Origin: an uncultured Oscillospiraceae bacterium
Lineage (GTDB): Bacteria; Bacillota; Clostridia; Oscillospirales; Oscillospiraceae
DNA length: 64,000 nucleotides
Assembly: GCA_947589545.1 (NCBI GenBank)
Contig: CANQBA010000011.1
Coordinates: 16,909 to 80,908, forward strand
Direction of reading: 5' to 3'
Shown: piece by piece, positions 63,163-64,000 of the stretch
Layout: each line of letters begins with the position of its first letter
How positions within the stretch are numbered: position 1 is the stretch's first letter
The notes under the pieces: model-generated
The model's database searches: none
What the model saw: the letters and a program-made list of their open reading frames with translations, nothing else
What the model was told of the DNA's origin: nothing
Position numbers and translations under genes: made by a program

Positions 63163-63387
63163 TCAATAGTTGCTTTTTTCGACAGTCTTCCGTCAACGCA
63201 GTACATCAAGATTAGAGGAAGATACATATTCCTTTCCCTAATAGCTATGATAACTCATACTTACTTTATTGTCAACAAAATGAATAATATAATTATTAAA
63301 TCTATATATCGATTATATTTTACAACTGTATATGCGCATATTATGATTTCCTTTATGAAAGAGTAAACCTTACAAGGAGGAGATCAT

Positions 63388-64000
63388 ATGAAAGAAAAAG
63401 TATACGGCTATATTCGTGTGTCCACGAAGGAGCAGAATGAAGATCGTCAGCGTATTGCCATGCGCCAGTTTGGAGTACCTGATAGCTATATCGTTATGGA
63501 CAAGCAGTCAGGAAAGGATTTTGAGAGGCCGGGCTACCAAGTACTTTTGAAAAAAATAAAGGCCGGCGACACCCTTGTAATCAAGAGTATTGACCGGCTG
63601 GGCCGAAATTATGAGGAGATACTGGAGCAGTGGAGACTCATCACCAAAGAGAAGCGCGCGGCGATTGTGGTGCTGGATATGCCGCTTCTGGACACGCGAC
63701 AGGGGCGGGATCTGACGGGAACGCTGATTGCGGATATCGTCCTACAGCTTCTGAGTTATGTGGCGGAGACGGAGCGGCAATTTATACGCCAAAGACAGGC
63801 TGAAGGAATAGTTGCCGCAAAAAACCGTGGGGTTGTTTTTGGGAGAAAGCCCATAGAGCGGCCGCCCGCATTTGAGTCGACATTGCTCTCGTGGCTCAAC
63901 GGTGAGATTTCGGCAAGAGGTGCCGCAAGAACGCTGGGGGTATCCCATAAGACATTCCTCAGATGGGCGAAAGATGCCAGCGGGACAAAAAGTACACTTT
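63388..64000 (+). CDS. Serine recombinase (resolvase/invertase), 3' end outside window
   Basis: At least 204 residues. VYGYIRVSTKEQNEDRQRIA has the catalytic serine; IKSIDRLGRNYEEILEQW and the C-terminal helix-turn-helix (SARGAARTLGVSHKTF) follow. AAGGAGG precedes the ATG. Runs to the last base. Confidence 0.92.
   Translation, partial: MKEKVYGYIRVSTKEQNEDRQRIAMRQFGVPDSYIVMDKQSGKDFERPGYQVLLKKIKAGDTLVIKSIDRLGRNYEEILEQWRLITKEKRAAIVVLDMPLLDTRQGRDLTGTLIADIVLQLLSYVAETERQFIRQRQAEGIVAAKNRGVVFGRKPIERPPAFESTLLSWLNGEISARGAARTLGVSHKTFLRWAKDASGTKSTL

Overview
The window looks like chromosomal DNA of a GC-rich, spore-forming Clostridia bacterium of the Oscillospiraceae type (inference). The evidence is the sigE-spoIIGA sporulation pair with a Spo0A-like promoter, strong GGAGG ribosome sites with frequent GTG starts, and housekeeping genes typical of that group. 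No complete rRNA or tRNA gene and no CRISPR array was found.

Region 1 (1-12.4 kb) is core, GC-rich chromosome: the 3' end of trpS, an undecaprenyl-phosphate sugar-1-phosphate transferase, three small unknown genes, a YfcE/MJ0936-type phosphodiesterase, spoIIGA-sigE, an NfeD plus SPFH membrane pair, a UDP-GlcNAc 2-epimerase, a probable structured small RNA with its own promoter and terminator, and an ABC ATPase followed by a permease fused to a CPBP protease domain.

Region 2 (12.5-21.6 kb) is accessory. It has decayed genes, a DUF6809-like gene coupled to a tiny ORF, two nearly duplicate fructosamine-kinase-family genes about 6 kb apart, a beta-helix protein, a nonsense-mutated acetyltransferase, an iron-sulfur aldo/keto reductase with a cyclophilin-like lipoprotein, and a PD-(D/E)XK-like protein.

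Region 3 (21.8-44.2 kb) is a large, visibly more AT-rich defence island. Gene order and domains match a phosphorothioate DNA-modification system of the Ssp kind: a PAPS-reductase-like protein (SspD/DndC), a DUF4007 protein (SspB), a BrxC/PglY-like ATPase (SspC) and a cysteine desulfurase (SspA/DndA). A DptF/G/H-like (SspFGH-like) restriction set follows. Two further genes in the same run, a small winged-helix/DUF4007-like protein and a second, 1535-residue BrxC-like ATPase, do not belong to the canonical sets and are the most promising novelty. An orphan SLATT membrane protein lies just downstream.

Region 4 (44.3-64 kb) is a patchwork of integrated elements. It includes a degenerate noncoding repeat array, a 4-kb module (excisionase, truncated replication-type protein, XRE repressor, radical SAM enzyme, 5'-truncated integrase) flanked by a short repeated motif that recurs across the window, a DUF4143 ATPase behind 33-bp-spaced repeats, a GH32-like glycosidase, and an RloA/RloB (AbiL-like) pair with an intact integrase between two direct repeats carrying a tRNA 3' end. 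A serine recombinase runs off the right edge.
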